Shown here: piece after piece, positions 56,172-64,000 of the stretch
Layout: every line of letters starts with the position of its first letter
Position numbering within the stretch: the first letter of the stretch is position 1
NCBI GenBank assembly: GCA_028280565.1
Contig: JANQLQ010000024.1
Location: forward strand, 1-64,000
DNA from: Fulvivirga sp.
GTDB lineage: Bacteria > Bacteroidota > Bacteroidia > Cytophagales > Cyclobacteriaceae
Direction: 5' to 3'
Length of the DNA stretch: 64,000 nucleotides
The notes under the pieces: generated by a model
What the model saw: the letters and a program-made list of their open reading frames with translations, nothing else
Databases searched by the model: none
Told to the model about the DNA's origin: nothing
Program-made: the position numbers and the translations under genes

Positions 56172-58253
56172 TTACAGTCCCAGGCTAACCGCTTTATTGT
56201 TAGATATGCCCAATGTATCGGTAAGCGATTTCAATTGGCTTAGAATACTTTTGGATTCGCCGTCATCGGCTTTGTCCATCATTTTAAGAAGCAAAGCAGA
56301 CACAGTCAGGTTTCTTAACTCTTCTGACGTTACGCCAAATTGATGTACAAATTCCCTGATCTTGTCCCTAAAGCCTGATCCTACTTCCGAGGAAAAGAAG
56401 GTATCTTTCACCTCCCCAAGAACTTGGCTATTGGATATCAAGCGGTCCGCTGATTTACCGTTGGTAATGGCTCCTACGATCTTATCAAAAAACATCGTTT
56501 CACCTCCTACAATATCTATTTTCGCCGCTTTTAACGCCTCGGAGATCACTTCGGCTTGAGCCCTAGCTATTTCTTGCTGGATATGGATGCGGGCAAGTTC
56601 GATCTCCTTCTCTTTTGCCAGTTCAAGCTTGAATTCTTCATGTTCTTTACTTACGCCATCCAATACCTTCATCGCTTCTGCCTTTTTCTGGATACCGTCC
56701 GCATCGGCAGTGAATTTTTCAGTCATTACCTTCGCCTCTGCTAATCCTAATTTTTCTTCCGTTTCGGCTTTAGCTATTCCCTTCATACGGATGCCCTTAG
56801 CTTCGGCCTCTGCCTGGGCCTCTATTACAGAAGCTTCTGAATCTCCTTGTTTTTCCCGGGCGGCAGCTTTAGCCTCCATTACTTGTGCTTCGGCCATTCC
56901 CAGTGCAGCAGCTTCTGCGGCTTGGGCCTCCGCTAATGTTTTCTTGGCTTCCGCTTTATGGACAGCCGATGATTCCTGTGCTTGGGCATCGATCATCATT
57001 TGTTTGGCCAGGTGCTCGGCGGCTTGTTTCTTGGCCTCTGCTGCCTTGATTTCTTTTACCAGGGCTTCTTCGGCATCTTTTTCCGCCAAGGTAACCGCTA
57101 CTTTTTTAGACCTTTCCGCACCGGCCTGTGCTTTGATATCTTCCATTCGCTCCTGCTCTTCCACTACGGTCCTTTCAATAGCCACCCTCTCCCGGATCAC
57201 GTCCTGGATATTTTTTCGCTCTTCTTCAACCGCCTTTTCCTTTTCGATCTGTTTCAGTTCCACAATCCGCTCCTTCTCAGTAGCTTCCAATAATTGGGCT
57301 TGCTGTACTCGCTCATTTTCTACGGCCTCGGCCCTTTCTTTACTCTTTTGTGCCACTACGATCTCACGAAGCTTATTTTCTTCAGCTACCAAAAGCTCTT
57401 CTTCCGTGGCTATCCTTGCCCTTTCTGCTTTTAGGCGTTCTTCTTCCTTGATCTTGTCGGTTTCGGCTTCTTCGCGTGCTTTTATAGATTCTACCTCACG
57501 CTTTTGACGGGCCTCGGATTCCGCCAGTTGTTTTTCCAGCTCAAGTACGGTCTCCTTAGCTTCTACATCTTGCTTGGTGATGGTCTTTTCTTTTTCCCGC
57601 TGGATATGATTGGCCTGTATCTTTTGTTGAGAGGTGAGATCGATGATCTTTTTAATCCCTTCGGCATCCAGGATATTATTTTCATTCATCGCCTCGATTG
57701 GGGTTTGTTCCAGGTAGTCGATGGCACAGTCGTCCAGTACATAACCGTTAAGATCGGTGCCGATGATATTCAGGATCTCTCTTTTAAATTCATCCCGGCT
57801 ATTGTAAAGTGATACGAACTCAAACTGCTTACCTACTGTTTTTAACGCTTCGGAAAACTTAGCGTCGAAGAGAAGCTCCAGCGCTTCTTGGTTAGAGGCC
57901 CGTGAGCACCCGATTGATTGTGCTACCTGCTTTACATCTTCGTGGGTCTGGTTTACCCGGACAAAAAAGGTGACTTTGATATCCGCACGCATATTGTCTT
58001 TACATACCAAACCCTCTTTACCTGTTCTTGATATCACGATGGTTTTTAAAGTGATATCCATAACCTCGAGCTTGTGTAAAACGGGCACGACAAACATTCC
58101 ACTGAATGAAACTTTTGTACCTCCCATTCCCGTACGCACCAGGGCTTCTCCTTGTACCGCCTTACGATACATTTTTATAAAAGAGGAGATGATCCCTATC
58201 AGTATAATTACTCCGAATATTATACCAACTACGCCAATGATATTTTCTTGCAT
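56172..58253 (-). CDS. Flotillin-like SPFH/band-7 protein (YqiK-like)
   Basis: A 693-residue protein. The N-terminal hydrophobic helix (about 5-25) is followed by the SPFH domain (about 30-200, RTGMGGTKVSFSGMFVVP), then a very long Ala/Glu/Lys-rich coiled coil (about 210-560) and a C-terminal flotillin-like domain. Flotillins form membrane scaffolds; E. coli YqiK is the close analogue and is encoded with the OB-fold protein YqiJ, as here (10-bp gap). It lies between the YqiJ-like gene and the AAA+ ATPase. Confidence 0.94.
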   Translation of the reverse strand: MQENIIGVVGIIFGVIILIGIISSFIKMYRKAVQGEALVRTGMGGTKVSFSGMFVVPVLHKLEVMDITLKTIVISRTGKEGLVCKDNMRADIKVTFFVRVNQTHEDVKQVAQSIGCSRASNQEALELLFDAKFSEALKTVGKQFEFVSLYNSRDEFKREILNIIGTDLNGYVLDDCAIDYLEQTPIEAMNENNILDAEGIKKIIDLTSQQKIQANHIQREKEKTITKQDVEAKETVLELEKQLAESEARQKREVESIKAREEAETDKIKEEERLKAERARIATEEELLVAEENKLREIVVAQKSKERAEAVENERVQQAQLLEATEKERIVELKQIEKEKAVEEERKNIQDVIRERVAIERTVVEEQERMEDIKAQAGAERSKKVAVTLAEKDAEEALVKEIKAAEAKKQAAEHLAKQMMIDAQAQESSAVHKAEAKKTLAEAQAAEAAALGMAEAQVMEAKAAAREKQGDSEASVIEAQAEAEAKGIRMKGIAKAETEEKLGLAEAKVMTEKFTADADGIQKKAEAMKVLDGVSKEHEEFKLELAKEKEIELARIHIQQEIARAQAEVISEALKAAKIDIVGGETMFFDKIVGAITNGKSADRLISNSQVLGEVKDTFFSSEVGSGFRDKIREFVHQFGVTSEELRNLTVSALLLKMMDKADDGESKSILSQLKSLTDTLGISNNKAVSLGL

Positions 58254-58263
58254 TGAATTTTTG

Positions 58264-58893
58264 TTATTCGTCCGGTTCTATTAAATAGTGATTTTTGTCT
58301 TTAATGTGATCAATTACCAAGGCATACTCCCCTTTTTTTATCTCAACACCGTCCCTTGTGACTGCGCTGATAAGTATGGAAGTACCGTTCGCTTTAATTT
58401 CGGCCTGTCCCATGCTGTTACTTTTAACGGTAAGCAATACTTTACACCGCTTTCCTATGGGATTTACCGCCTCATCTTCTTGCCTAAGTTTCAGATAAAA
58501 CTTGGCAATGGGTGTGGTAAATATTTTGGCAATGAACAGGCTTGCGACAAAAAGGAGGACCAATATCCCGGCGTTTGCAAAAAGGTTGGTGATCCCAAAG
58601 TATTGCGCACTCAAGATCGACAATACCCATAAGGGGAAAGCCAGGAAACTTAAGAATATCATGAATGGCATATGTCCAATGTTGAAGAATGACAGTACGC
58701 CAGCGATGCCCTCTCCTCCTACCTCTACGTCACCATCAACATCAAGATCCGCTTCTACATCTACGTCAAAGTCCAGCGTATCGATATCAATCACCCCTAT
58801 GATCACTATGATCCAATAGATCAAAACGAATGCCATGAGTACTGTGGGTATGATATTTAAGCCGGATAGAGAAGCGTCTAACAATGCTTGCAT
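58264..58893 (-). CDS. YqiJ-like membrane protein with C-terminal OB fold
   Basis: A 209-residue protein with a first transmembrane helix (about 12-36), an extremely Asp/Val-rich loop (about 38-62, alternating D-V-D), two further helices (about 70-130) and a C-terminal OB-fold (GKRCKVLLTVKSNSMGQAEI and onward) of the NfeD/YqiJ kind. NfeD-type proteins partner with flotillin/stomatin proteins, and the flotillin gene follows after 10 bp. The acidic loop is unusual and could bind cations or polyamines. Confidence 0.9.
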   Translation of the reverse strand: MQALLDASLSGLNIIPTVLMAFVLIYWIIVIIGVIDIDTLDFDVDVEADLDVDGDVEVGGEGIAGVLSFFNIGHMPFMIFLSFLAFPLWVLSILSAQYFGITNLFANAGILVLLFVASLFIAKIFTTPIAKFYLKLRQEDEAVNPIGKRCKVLLTVKSNSMGQAEIKANGTSILISAVTRDGVEIKKGEYALVIDHIKDKNHYLIEPDE

Positions 58894-58939
58894 GCCAATG
58901 TAAGTTTAGATAGGTGTAAGTTTGGGGTGATAAGAAGGC

Positions 58940-59662
58940 TTAAGCCTCCTTATCCTTGTCCATTCCCAGCTTTGCTTTTAGTGCTGCCAGGTCGTCCGAC
59001 GCTTTTAGGGAAGAGGATCCACCTTCCAGCGCTTTGTCTATTTCATCATCGAGGCTCTTGCTCTCGTGGGCAATATCCCCGTATGATTCCGCCAGTGCCT
59101 CTTCTTCAGCTACTTTGTCTTTCATTCTTTCCAGCATAGACACTGTACTAGATGAATCGATCTGGGCCATTTGTTTATTCAGTTTTTTAGTAGCGGTACT
59201 CACCTTTACCCTTGCTTTTAGGGTCTTCAACTCATTCTCATAGGTACTGATCGTAGAGCGGATCTTTTTGACATTTGCATCCAGTTGTGATACATTCTTC
59301 TCAAACCTGTCCTGCTCCTCTTGCGCTCGTGTCATCTGGCCGGTAGCTTCTTCTTTTTTTACCAAAGCTTCGCTGGCTAGCCGGTCTGCCTCAGCAGGAT
59401 CTAGCTCCCCGCTTTGCGCTTTTTTCAATAAAAGCATCGCCTTATTTTCATAGTCCTTTGCTTTATTCCTATAGGTATTTACATCATTTTTAGATCGTAT
59501 ACCCATAGCCTTTACCTCGGCCAGCGCCTGTAAGCTTTTGTCCAAGTCTTTCTTCAGGTCCCTGATCCCCTGCTCCGTCATCTTAATTGGATCTTCCAAC
59601 TTATCAATGGCTGAATTTGCCTCAGCTTGCCCGATTCTAAAGAGTCTTTTAAACATATTCAT
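58940..59662 (-). CDS. pspA: PspA/IM30 family membrane-remodelling protein
   Basis: A 240-residue, almost entirely helical protein with the PspA/IM30 N-terminus (MFKRLFRIGQAEANSAIDKLEDP, about 3-25) and three long charged coiled-coil helices to about 190. PspA proteins are ESCRT-III-like and polymerise on damaged membranes. E. coli has two, PspA and YjfJ; genomic context here (DUF350, flotillin) resembles that of YjfJ. It lies between the YbjN/CesT-like gene (14-bp gap) and the YqiJ-like gene (46-bp gap). Confidence 0.95.
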   Translation of the reverse strand: MNMFKRLFRIGQAEANSAIDKLEDPIKMTEQGIRDLKKDLDKSLQALAEVKAMGIRSKNDVNTYRNKAKDYENKAMLLLKKAQSGELDPAEADRLASEALVKKEEATGQMTRAQEEQDRFEKNVSQLDANVKKIRSTISTYENELKTLKARVKVSTATKKLNKQMAQIDSSSTVSMLERMKDKVAEEEALAESYGDIAHESKSLDDEIDKALEGGSSSLKASDDLAALKAKLGMDKDKEA

Positions 59663-59676
59663 TTCGATTTAAATTA

Positions 59677-60069
59677 CTATTCTGAAAATTTTATGAGTTC
59701 TTGAGAGTATTCCCCTAACAGTAAGGCTAGGGAATTCAATGTGGCTTCTAATTCGTTAAGGTCAAGGTTTTCTAATTCGTGGGTGTTGCGGAAGATCACC
59801 TTTGAGCCTGTTTCATCCAGGACAAAGGCTCCATGCACAATATCCCTGCTTTTTTGCATCAGCTGTTTGTACACCTCTACGCTTGGGTTCTTGATCTCGA
59901 ACAAGAATTGCTCTACGATCAGGATGGGGTCAGCTACACCCAAGACTAAGTTGCTAAAACCATTAGCGGCATTTTCTATGACGATCACACCATCCTCCTG
60001 GTTCTCATACGTCATATTGTAGCCTAGTTCCAATAAATACTCCTTTACCTTTTGGAAATAGTCGTTCAT
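59677..60069 (-). CDS. YbjN/CesT-like small protein, first gene of the pspA operon
   Basis: A 130-residue acidic protein (KVKEYLLELGYNMTYENQEDGVIVIENAANG near the start) with an alternating helix-strand pattern that resembles the YbjN and type III chaperone-like fold annotated in Bacteroidota as Tir-chaperone-like. In E. coli the equivalent first position is held by yjfI (another small protein), but homology is not evident. It may be an adaptor or a regulator for PspA. The start at 60069 follows the promoter-operator region described separately. Confidence 0.8.
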   Translation of the reverse strand: MNDYFQKVKEYLLELGYNMTYENQEDGVIVIENAANGFSNLVLGVADPILIVEQFLFEIKNPSVEVYKQLMQKSRDIVHGAFVLDETGSKVIFRNTHELENLDLNELEATLNSLALLLGEYSQELIKFSE

Positions 60070-60112
60070 AGTGAAAATTTATTTGGTTATCATTCAATTG
60101 ATTAAGTATTAT

Positions 60113-60145
60113 CAAATTTAAAATTTAGTAATTCATAAATTTTAA
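60113..60145 (-). promoter_or_regulatory. Promoter and operator candidate of the pspA operon
   Basis: On the minus strand TAAATTTG (60120-60113) matches TAnnTTTG exactly, 43 bp before the ATG at 60069. A 10-bp perfect inverted repeat, TTAAAATTTA (60118-60127) with TAAATTTTAA (60136-60145), spans the region directly upstream and overlaps the element. This is the expected site for a repressor or activator; the divergent XRE gene is the natural candidate. Confidence 0.5.
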
Positions 60146-60286
60146 GTTACACTGTTTTAATTCATTCATTGGAACCTTTTACGGCTGATTCAACTTTCAC
60201 GAACCAGATTATTTGATTATGTTTACGAACAATAATACCAAAAGTTTTGGTTTTGCAAATTTTTTTAGCGGATTAATTTTTTAAAA

Positions 60287-61078
60287 ATGTCACAGATCGG
60301 CAAGAATATAAAAAGAATAAGAAGCACTAAAAAGCTGAGCCAGAGCCAGTTTGCAGAAATTTTCAATCTTACCCGTGGTAGCGTGGGGGCTTACGAAGAA
60401 GGCAGAGCCGAGCCAAAAATCGATACCATTATTCAAATAGCCAATTATTTTAGCTTATCCATCGATCTCCTTCTTAACAAAGAATTAACCGTAAATGACC
60501 TGTATCATTTTGATGTGCTTAATCAAAAATTGAACGAAGCCCATCATTTTCAACGGCCGGGAAGCAAGGCTTTTCGTAAAGGAGGTATCGGCTTTGTGCG
60601 AATAGAGAGCCAACTGGAATACATTGTGAACCATACCAACAGGGATTTCATTTCTAACCTCCCACAAATTGAGCTCCCTGTGAATTTCAAAGGCACTACA
60701 CGCGCTTTTGAGCTCAACGGCAGCGAAATGGAGTACAACCAAAACGGCTTGCACCACGGGGACATCTTACTCTGCCTCCATGAACCTCTACAGGAATTTA
60801 AACCCCACATAGGAAATGTCTATGTGATCATACGCAACGAGGCTATTATTACGCGGAGGCTAAGATCAATATCCGGGAAAAACATTGTCTTTGCCAGTGA
60901 CGATCCAAATTACCCTTTCATCACAGCCAATAGTGATGAAATTCTTGAGCTGTGGGCCGTAAAAGGGGCTTACAGCACCTACCTGCACCCTCCAAAAATG
61001 ATCGAGAACCGGGTAATGCTCTTAGAGAACCGGCTGGAGGAATTAGAGAAAAGAGTGAGTGGCTTAGGAAAGGGGTAA
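60287..61078 (+). CDS. XRE regulator with S24-like domain lacking the catalytic dyad
   Basis: A 263-residue regulator with an N-terminal Cro/C1-type HTH (KKLSQSQFAEIFNLTRGSVGAYEEG, about 14-40) and a C-terminal peptidase S24/LexA-like domain. In that domain the usual G-D-S-M serine motif is replaced by G-S-E-M and the expected lysine region reads ITRRL, so LexA-type self-cleavage should be lost. It is divergent from the pspA operon with a palindromic operator between them and is therefore the likely regulator of it, possibly by ligand binding rather than cleavage. Confidence 0.9.
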   Translation: MSQIGKNIKRIRSTKKLSQSQFAEIFNLTRGSVGAYEEGRAEPKIDTIIQIANYFSLSIDLLLNKELTVNDLYHFDVLNQKLNEAHHFQRPGSKAFRKGGIGFVRIESQLEYIVNHTNRDFISNLPQIELPVNFKGTTRAFELNGSEMEYNQNGLHHGDILLCLHEPLQEFKPHIGNVYVIIRNEAIITRRLRSISGKNIVFASDDPNYPFITANSDEILELWAVKGAYSTYLHPPKMIENRVMLLENRLEELEKRVSGLGKG

Positions 61079-61104
61079 GTTTTGCACAGGGTGTTTTCAA
61101 AAAC

Positions 61105-61262
61105 CAGTGTCAAGTGTGAGCTCTGTTCGAGGTATTGGAAGGCTCTCGATCAGTTGGCAGTTGGCAAAGGACAGTAGGCAAAAAAATAAACGGAAGCTAA
61201 TCCCCAGTTTAACCTGGTTTTAAGCCTAGGCTCAATGATTTTAAATCGAACTAAGGTTAAAA
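61105..61262. repeat. Repeat modules R2 (partial) and R5
   Basis: 61115-61180 carries GTATTGGAAGG, TCTCGATCAG and GGCAGTTGGCAAAGGACAGT as in 12340-12395 (R2). CGGAAGCTAATCCC and then AACCTGGTTTTAAGCCTAGG plus ATTTTAAATCGAAC (61190-61262) match 41570 and 26554-26622 (R5). Its end overlaps the cls stop region. This is a clear example of modules joined in different orders. Confidence 0.7.
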
Positions 61263-62714
61263 CAAAGGGCTGATCATCCTCGCCATAGATTCCCTGATCT
61301 TCAACCGCAACGGCCGCTTCGTAAACTCTTCCAATTCGAGTTTTGTACTGTGCCGCAGGTCTTCTAAAAATGAACGCTCTAATTCAGCGACAGCCTCTTC
61401 GTCATAGATCAAAGCATTTACTTCGAAATTCTTATCGAAACTTCTCAGGTCCATATTGGCAGTACCTACAGATCCGAATATGCCATCTACCATTAATATT
61501 TTTCCATGGTTAAAACCTTTCTGATAAGTATAAACTTCCACTCCCGCTCGCAATAGCCCTCCTACAAATGACATCGAACTCCACAGGTGAATAGAAAGGT
61601 CCGACCTGCCGGGCAGGAGTATTTTCACATCGATACCACTCAATGCCGCGGTCTTTAAAGCGGTTAGAATGCTTTCATTGGGGATGAAATATGGAGTAGA
61701 AATGTAGATATGCTGGTCTGCCGTGCCTATCGCTGTAAAATAAGCTTGCATGATGCTTGCCCAGTCAGAGTCAGGGCCGCTGGCAGTGATTTGCACCAGG
61801 TGCTCTTCCTCTATGGAATGCTTCGAGAAATAACGCGGATCATTTATGGATTGCTGGCTTACAAAGTACCAGTCGGTGAGGAATACAGCTTGCAGGCTAT
61901 GGACCGCATCTCCTTCTAGCTTTACATGGGTATCTCTCCAAAAGCCCACGTGTTCTTCTCCATGAATGTACTTATCCGCTACGTTTATGCCCCCAACATA
62001 GCCAATTGTACCGTCCACTACTAATATCTTGCGATGGTTCCTGTAATTAATGCGGTGTGTGAACATAGGAAGCTTAACCGGCATAAACGGATACACCTGT
62101 ATCCCAGCATGCTTCAGCTGGTCAATGAACTTTTTCTTTAGCCCCCAGCTGCCTACATCATCGTAGATAAACCTTACCTCCACACCAGCCCCGGCTTTGT
62201 CCGCGAGTATTTTGGCTATTTTATTCCCGATCTCGTCATCTTCATAAATGTAATATTCAAGGTGAATGTGATTTTTGGCTAATTCCAATGCCCCTAGGAT
62301 GGAGTGGAATGTGCTGGTCCCATTATGGAGGATCTGTATTTTATTTTTCTGTGTGAGCAGGGCTTTACTGTTGTTGAGCAATAGCCTCATGATATGCTTC
62401 TTTTCATAAAGCCTTGGGTTCCCCCGGATCAGGTCGTTGTCTAAATTCTCTAGCTGGTAAGGGGCAAACGTTTTGATATTCAAATAATCTGTGAGCCCTT
62501 TCCGGGAGAAGAGCTTCTCTTTTCGGAAGTTCCTGCCGAAGTTAAGATACAATATCATACCTAATACCGGCAGTAATATGACTACAATGATCCATGAAAT
62601 GGTCTTGATAGCATTATTATCTTCCAGGATGATCACAAAAGCTGTGAACAAGATGGTAATAAGGTAAGAAATACTGAAGAACAAGGTAAGTATGTCGTAT
62701 GCATCCCAGTCCAT
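61257..62714 (-). CDS. cls: Cardiolipin synthase (PLD superfamily)
   Basis: A 485-residue membrane enzyme. Two N-terminal transmembrane helices (about 10-30 and 38-58) precede two HKD motifs, the first with RNHRKILVVDGTIGYVGG (near 225) and the second with FNHGKILMVDGIFGSVGTAN (near 400), so both catalytic halves are intact. It joins phosphatidylglycerol molecules to cardiolipin. It lies next to the envelope-maintenance system and may belong to the same functional theme, though it has its own unit on the minus strand and is separated by the XRE gene. Confidence 0.95.
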   Translation of the reverse strand: MDWDAYDILTLFFSISYLITILFTAFVIILEDNNAIKTISWIIVVILLPVLGMILYLNFGRNFRKEKLFSRKGLTDYLNIKTFAPYQLENLDNDLIRGNPRLYEKKHIMRLLLNNSKALLTQKNKIQILHNGTSTFHSILGALELAKNHIHLEYYIYEDDEIGNKIAKILADKAGAGVEVRFIYDDVGSWGLKKKFIDQLKHAGIQVYPFMPVKLPMFTHRINYRNHRKILVVDGTIGYVGGINVADKYIHGEEHVGFWRDTHVKLEGDAVHSLQAVFLTDWYFVSQQSINDPRYFSKHSIEEEHLVQITASGPDSDWASIMQAYFTAIGTADQHIYISTPYFIPNESILTALKTAALSGIDVKILLPGRSDLSIHLWSSMSFVGGLLRAGVEVYTYQKGFNHGKILMVDGIFGSVGTANMDLRSFDKNFEVNALIYDEEAVAELERSFLEDLRHSTKLELEEFTKRPLRLKIRESMARMISPLF

Positions 62715-63252
62715 GTTTGAATATACTAGCTTTTATACATTTCACGAATAAAGATCCCCTCCTAATGATATTGATCATTGGGGAAGAGGCTACATCCAAT
62801 ATACCGGCACCGGGAGATTGATGTTTTTTGGATTGACGCCGTACGATTTTGAGAATGTGGTTTCTCCAGTCTGCTAAGCCCCAGTCAAAGCCGGGGATTG
62901 AAACAAATCCTTTGTGATAGTCTTGCGAGTATTATACTATTTCCAAATCCCGAAGGGATGGAATTATTATGGAAAAACGGTAAATATCTAGCGCACCAAC
63001 CCTGGAGGAGTGAAATAATACCACCCCTCCAGGGTTTACGGAAACTCTAATTATATCTTCTATAGCAATTCCAACCCCCCGGGATTAAAAAGTAACCCGG
63101 CTAGAAATGTAAAAAAGAATTCGCCGGATAACCAGGAGGGTCATCCGACGAATGGTTCCCGATAGACTGGAAACTGACCGGGGGTAAGGCCCGGCAGCTT
63201 AAATCGGGCGTGGGAGGTGGGGGTATCCTAGCATTGTTTTGGGTTTATCCAG
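62715..63252. other. 538-bp gap with strong hairpins
   Basis: No gene is seen. AACCCTGGAGG (62998-63008) and CCTCCAGGGTT (63026-63036) form a perfect 11-bp stem, and ATTCGCCGGA (63119-63128) pairs with TCCGACGAAT (63144-63153) with one G-T pair. These could be the terminator of dinB (minus strand) or repeat remnants. A single GGGGATTGAAAC near 62894 looks like a CRISPR-repeat end, but it is not repeated. Confidence 0.45.
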
Positions 63253-64000
63253 CTAGGCTCTGCGGTTGGCTAGTAGTGGTGGGGGTTCTCCTTTAAAAGG
63301 GTTAAACCGGCTGATGGTCTTTGCCTCTATCCCGGCGGCACGGAGTACGCTCCTATCTCCATGTTTATCCCTGACTTTATCCATAGCTTGGTAAAGGTGG
63401 ATCATCTCTAAAGAATCTTCAAAGAGGTTCACTTGGTGTCCACCGTTAACCAAGTGGCTAAATCGCACCCCGATAAGCCTTACTAGTAAACGTTTATTGT
63501 AGAGTTTTTCAAAGAGCTCCATTACTTTAGGGATAAGTATATGGTCTGCGGAAGAGTAAGGGATCCTAGACTGCAATGTGTACGTATTAAAATCCGAATA
63601 CCGGACCTTAACCGTGATGCAGGCCGTGAGCTTCAGGCCCCTGCGTAGCTGGAAGGCCAGGTTCTCAGCCATGGCTAGCATGATCCCTTTCAGTTTGCTT
63701 ACATCCGTGGTATCTTTATCGAAGGTGCGCTCCGTAGAAATAGATTTACGCTCTGAATAAGGTGTGACAGGGCTGTTGTCAATCCCATTTGCTTTACGCC
63801 ATATTGTAATACCGTTTTTGCCAAACACTTTTTCCATCAGCTCTAAAGGCATCTCCTGGATAGTTTTGATCTTTTTAACCCCCAGATTGCATAACGAGTG
63901 ATACGTTTTTTCACCGATCATGGGTATTTTCTTTACGGACAAGGGCGCTAAAAAAGGTTTTTCCACTCCATAATCAATTTTTAATTGGTTATTAGGCTTA
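63253..64000 (-). CDS. dinB: DNA polymerase IV (Y family), C-terminal part, gene cut by window edge
   Basis: The open frame continues past the right edge without a start. What is visible is the thumb and little-finger part: FLAPLSVKKIPMIGEKTYHSLCNLGV (helix-hairpin-helix of the thumb, split by turns), the SISTERTFDKDTTD motif that is characteristic of Pol IV, and the beta-rich little finger with KLTACITVKVRYSDF. The palm with catalytic acidic residues lies beyond the window. A GTG at 63966 is only an internal codon. Translesion synthesis in the SOS or stress response is its expected role. Confidence 0.93.
   Translation of the reverse strand, partial: KPNNQLKIDYGVEKPFLAPLSVKKIPMIGEKTYHSLCNLGVKKIKTIQEMPLELMEKVFGKNGITIWRKANGIDNSPVTPYSERKSISTERTFDKDTTDVSKLKGIMLAMAENLAFQLRRGLKLTACITVKVRYSDFNTYTLQSRIPYSSADHILIPKVMELFEKLYNKRLLVRLIGVRFSHLVNGGHQVNLFEDSLEMIHLYQAMDKVRDKHGDRSVLRAAGIEAKTISRFNPFKGEPPPLLANRRA

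Noticed and set aside
56587..57507. 306-codon plus-strand frame opposite the flotillin gene
   Set aside because: Ser/Ala-rich shadow of the Glu/Ala/Lys-rich coiled-coil codons on the other strand; no independent start context.
62880..62910. CRISPR-repeat-like GGGGATTGAAAC
   Set aside because: Only one copy is present, with no spacer-repeat periodicity and no cas genes in the window.

Overview
The window looks like a chromosomal segment of a Bacteroidota bacterium, most likely order Cytophagales (inferred). The evidence is a gldA-gldF-gldG locus, a type IX secretion (T9SS) cargo protein with a gliding-type C-terminal sorting domain next to a PorP/SprF partner, a TonB-dependent receptor followed by a LytS/LytTR two-component pair, weak Shine-Dalgarno signals, several TTG starts, and promoter elements resembling the Bacteroidota TTTG / TAnnTTTG consensus. 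No rRNA, tRNA, CRISPR array, transposase or prophage module was recognised. Genes are densely packed; most non-coding stretches over 300 bp are made of short, mosaic, hairpin-prone repeats.

Layout. 0.4-6 kb: VanX-type dipeptidase, a small outer-membrane-like protein, then gldA-gldF-gldG-DUF4340 on the minus strand. 6-12.3 kb: MarR regulator plus GNAT pair behind a palindrome, TerB-like protein, murB, a VapBC-type toxin-antitoxin pair, and an ECF sigma factor / anti-sigma-like / Spy-like envelope-stress set. 12.6-19.6 kb: housekeeping genes (xseA-xseB, M1 peptidase, ligA, DUF6913, dapA). 19.6-26.2 kb: a degenerate histidine-kinase-like ORF, two XRE regulators (one divergent from a 49-residue membrane peptide across a perfect palindrome), then TonB receptor, LytS-type kinase and LytTR regulator as an operon. 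26.9-36.4 kb: cupin, sugar-nucleotide-type epimerase, cysH, T9SS cargo plus PorP/SprF, CvfB, 3-hydroxyacyl-CoA dehydrogenase, small lipoprotein.

The most striking part is 37.3-61.1 kb. A plus-strand operon (S-adenosylmethionine decarboxylase, voltage-gated K+ channel, membrane-anchored aminopropyltransferase-like protein with an eroded SAM site, secreted flavin amine-oxidase-like protein) faces a ten-gene, 13.3-kb minus-strand operon (YbjN/CesT-like protein, PspA/IM30, YqiJ-like OB-fold membrane protein, YqiK-like flotillin, 1653-residue AAA+ ATPase, a 52-residue membrane protein, DUF4178, repeat-tailed lipoprotein, double-DUF350 membrane protein, intact membrane-anchored spermidine synthase). 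A divergent XRE regulator with an S24-like domain lacking the catalytic dyad sits at the head of that operon. Together they suggest an envelope-maintenance or stress system in which PspA, flotillin and AAA+ membrane remodelling is coupled to aminopropyl (polyamine) chemistry and ion flux. The two halves are separated by a repeat-bounded 5-kb insert carrying an acetolactate-decarboxylase-like lipoprotein, a UPF0158 protein and a large SF1 helicase with a nuclease-like C-terminus.

The window ends with a cardiolipin synthase and the 3' part of a DNA polymerase IV gene running off the right edge. All functions are inferred from sequence reading alone; no database search was run.
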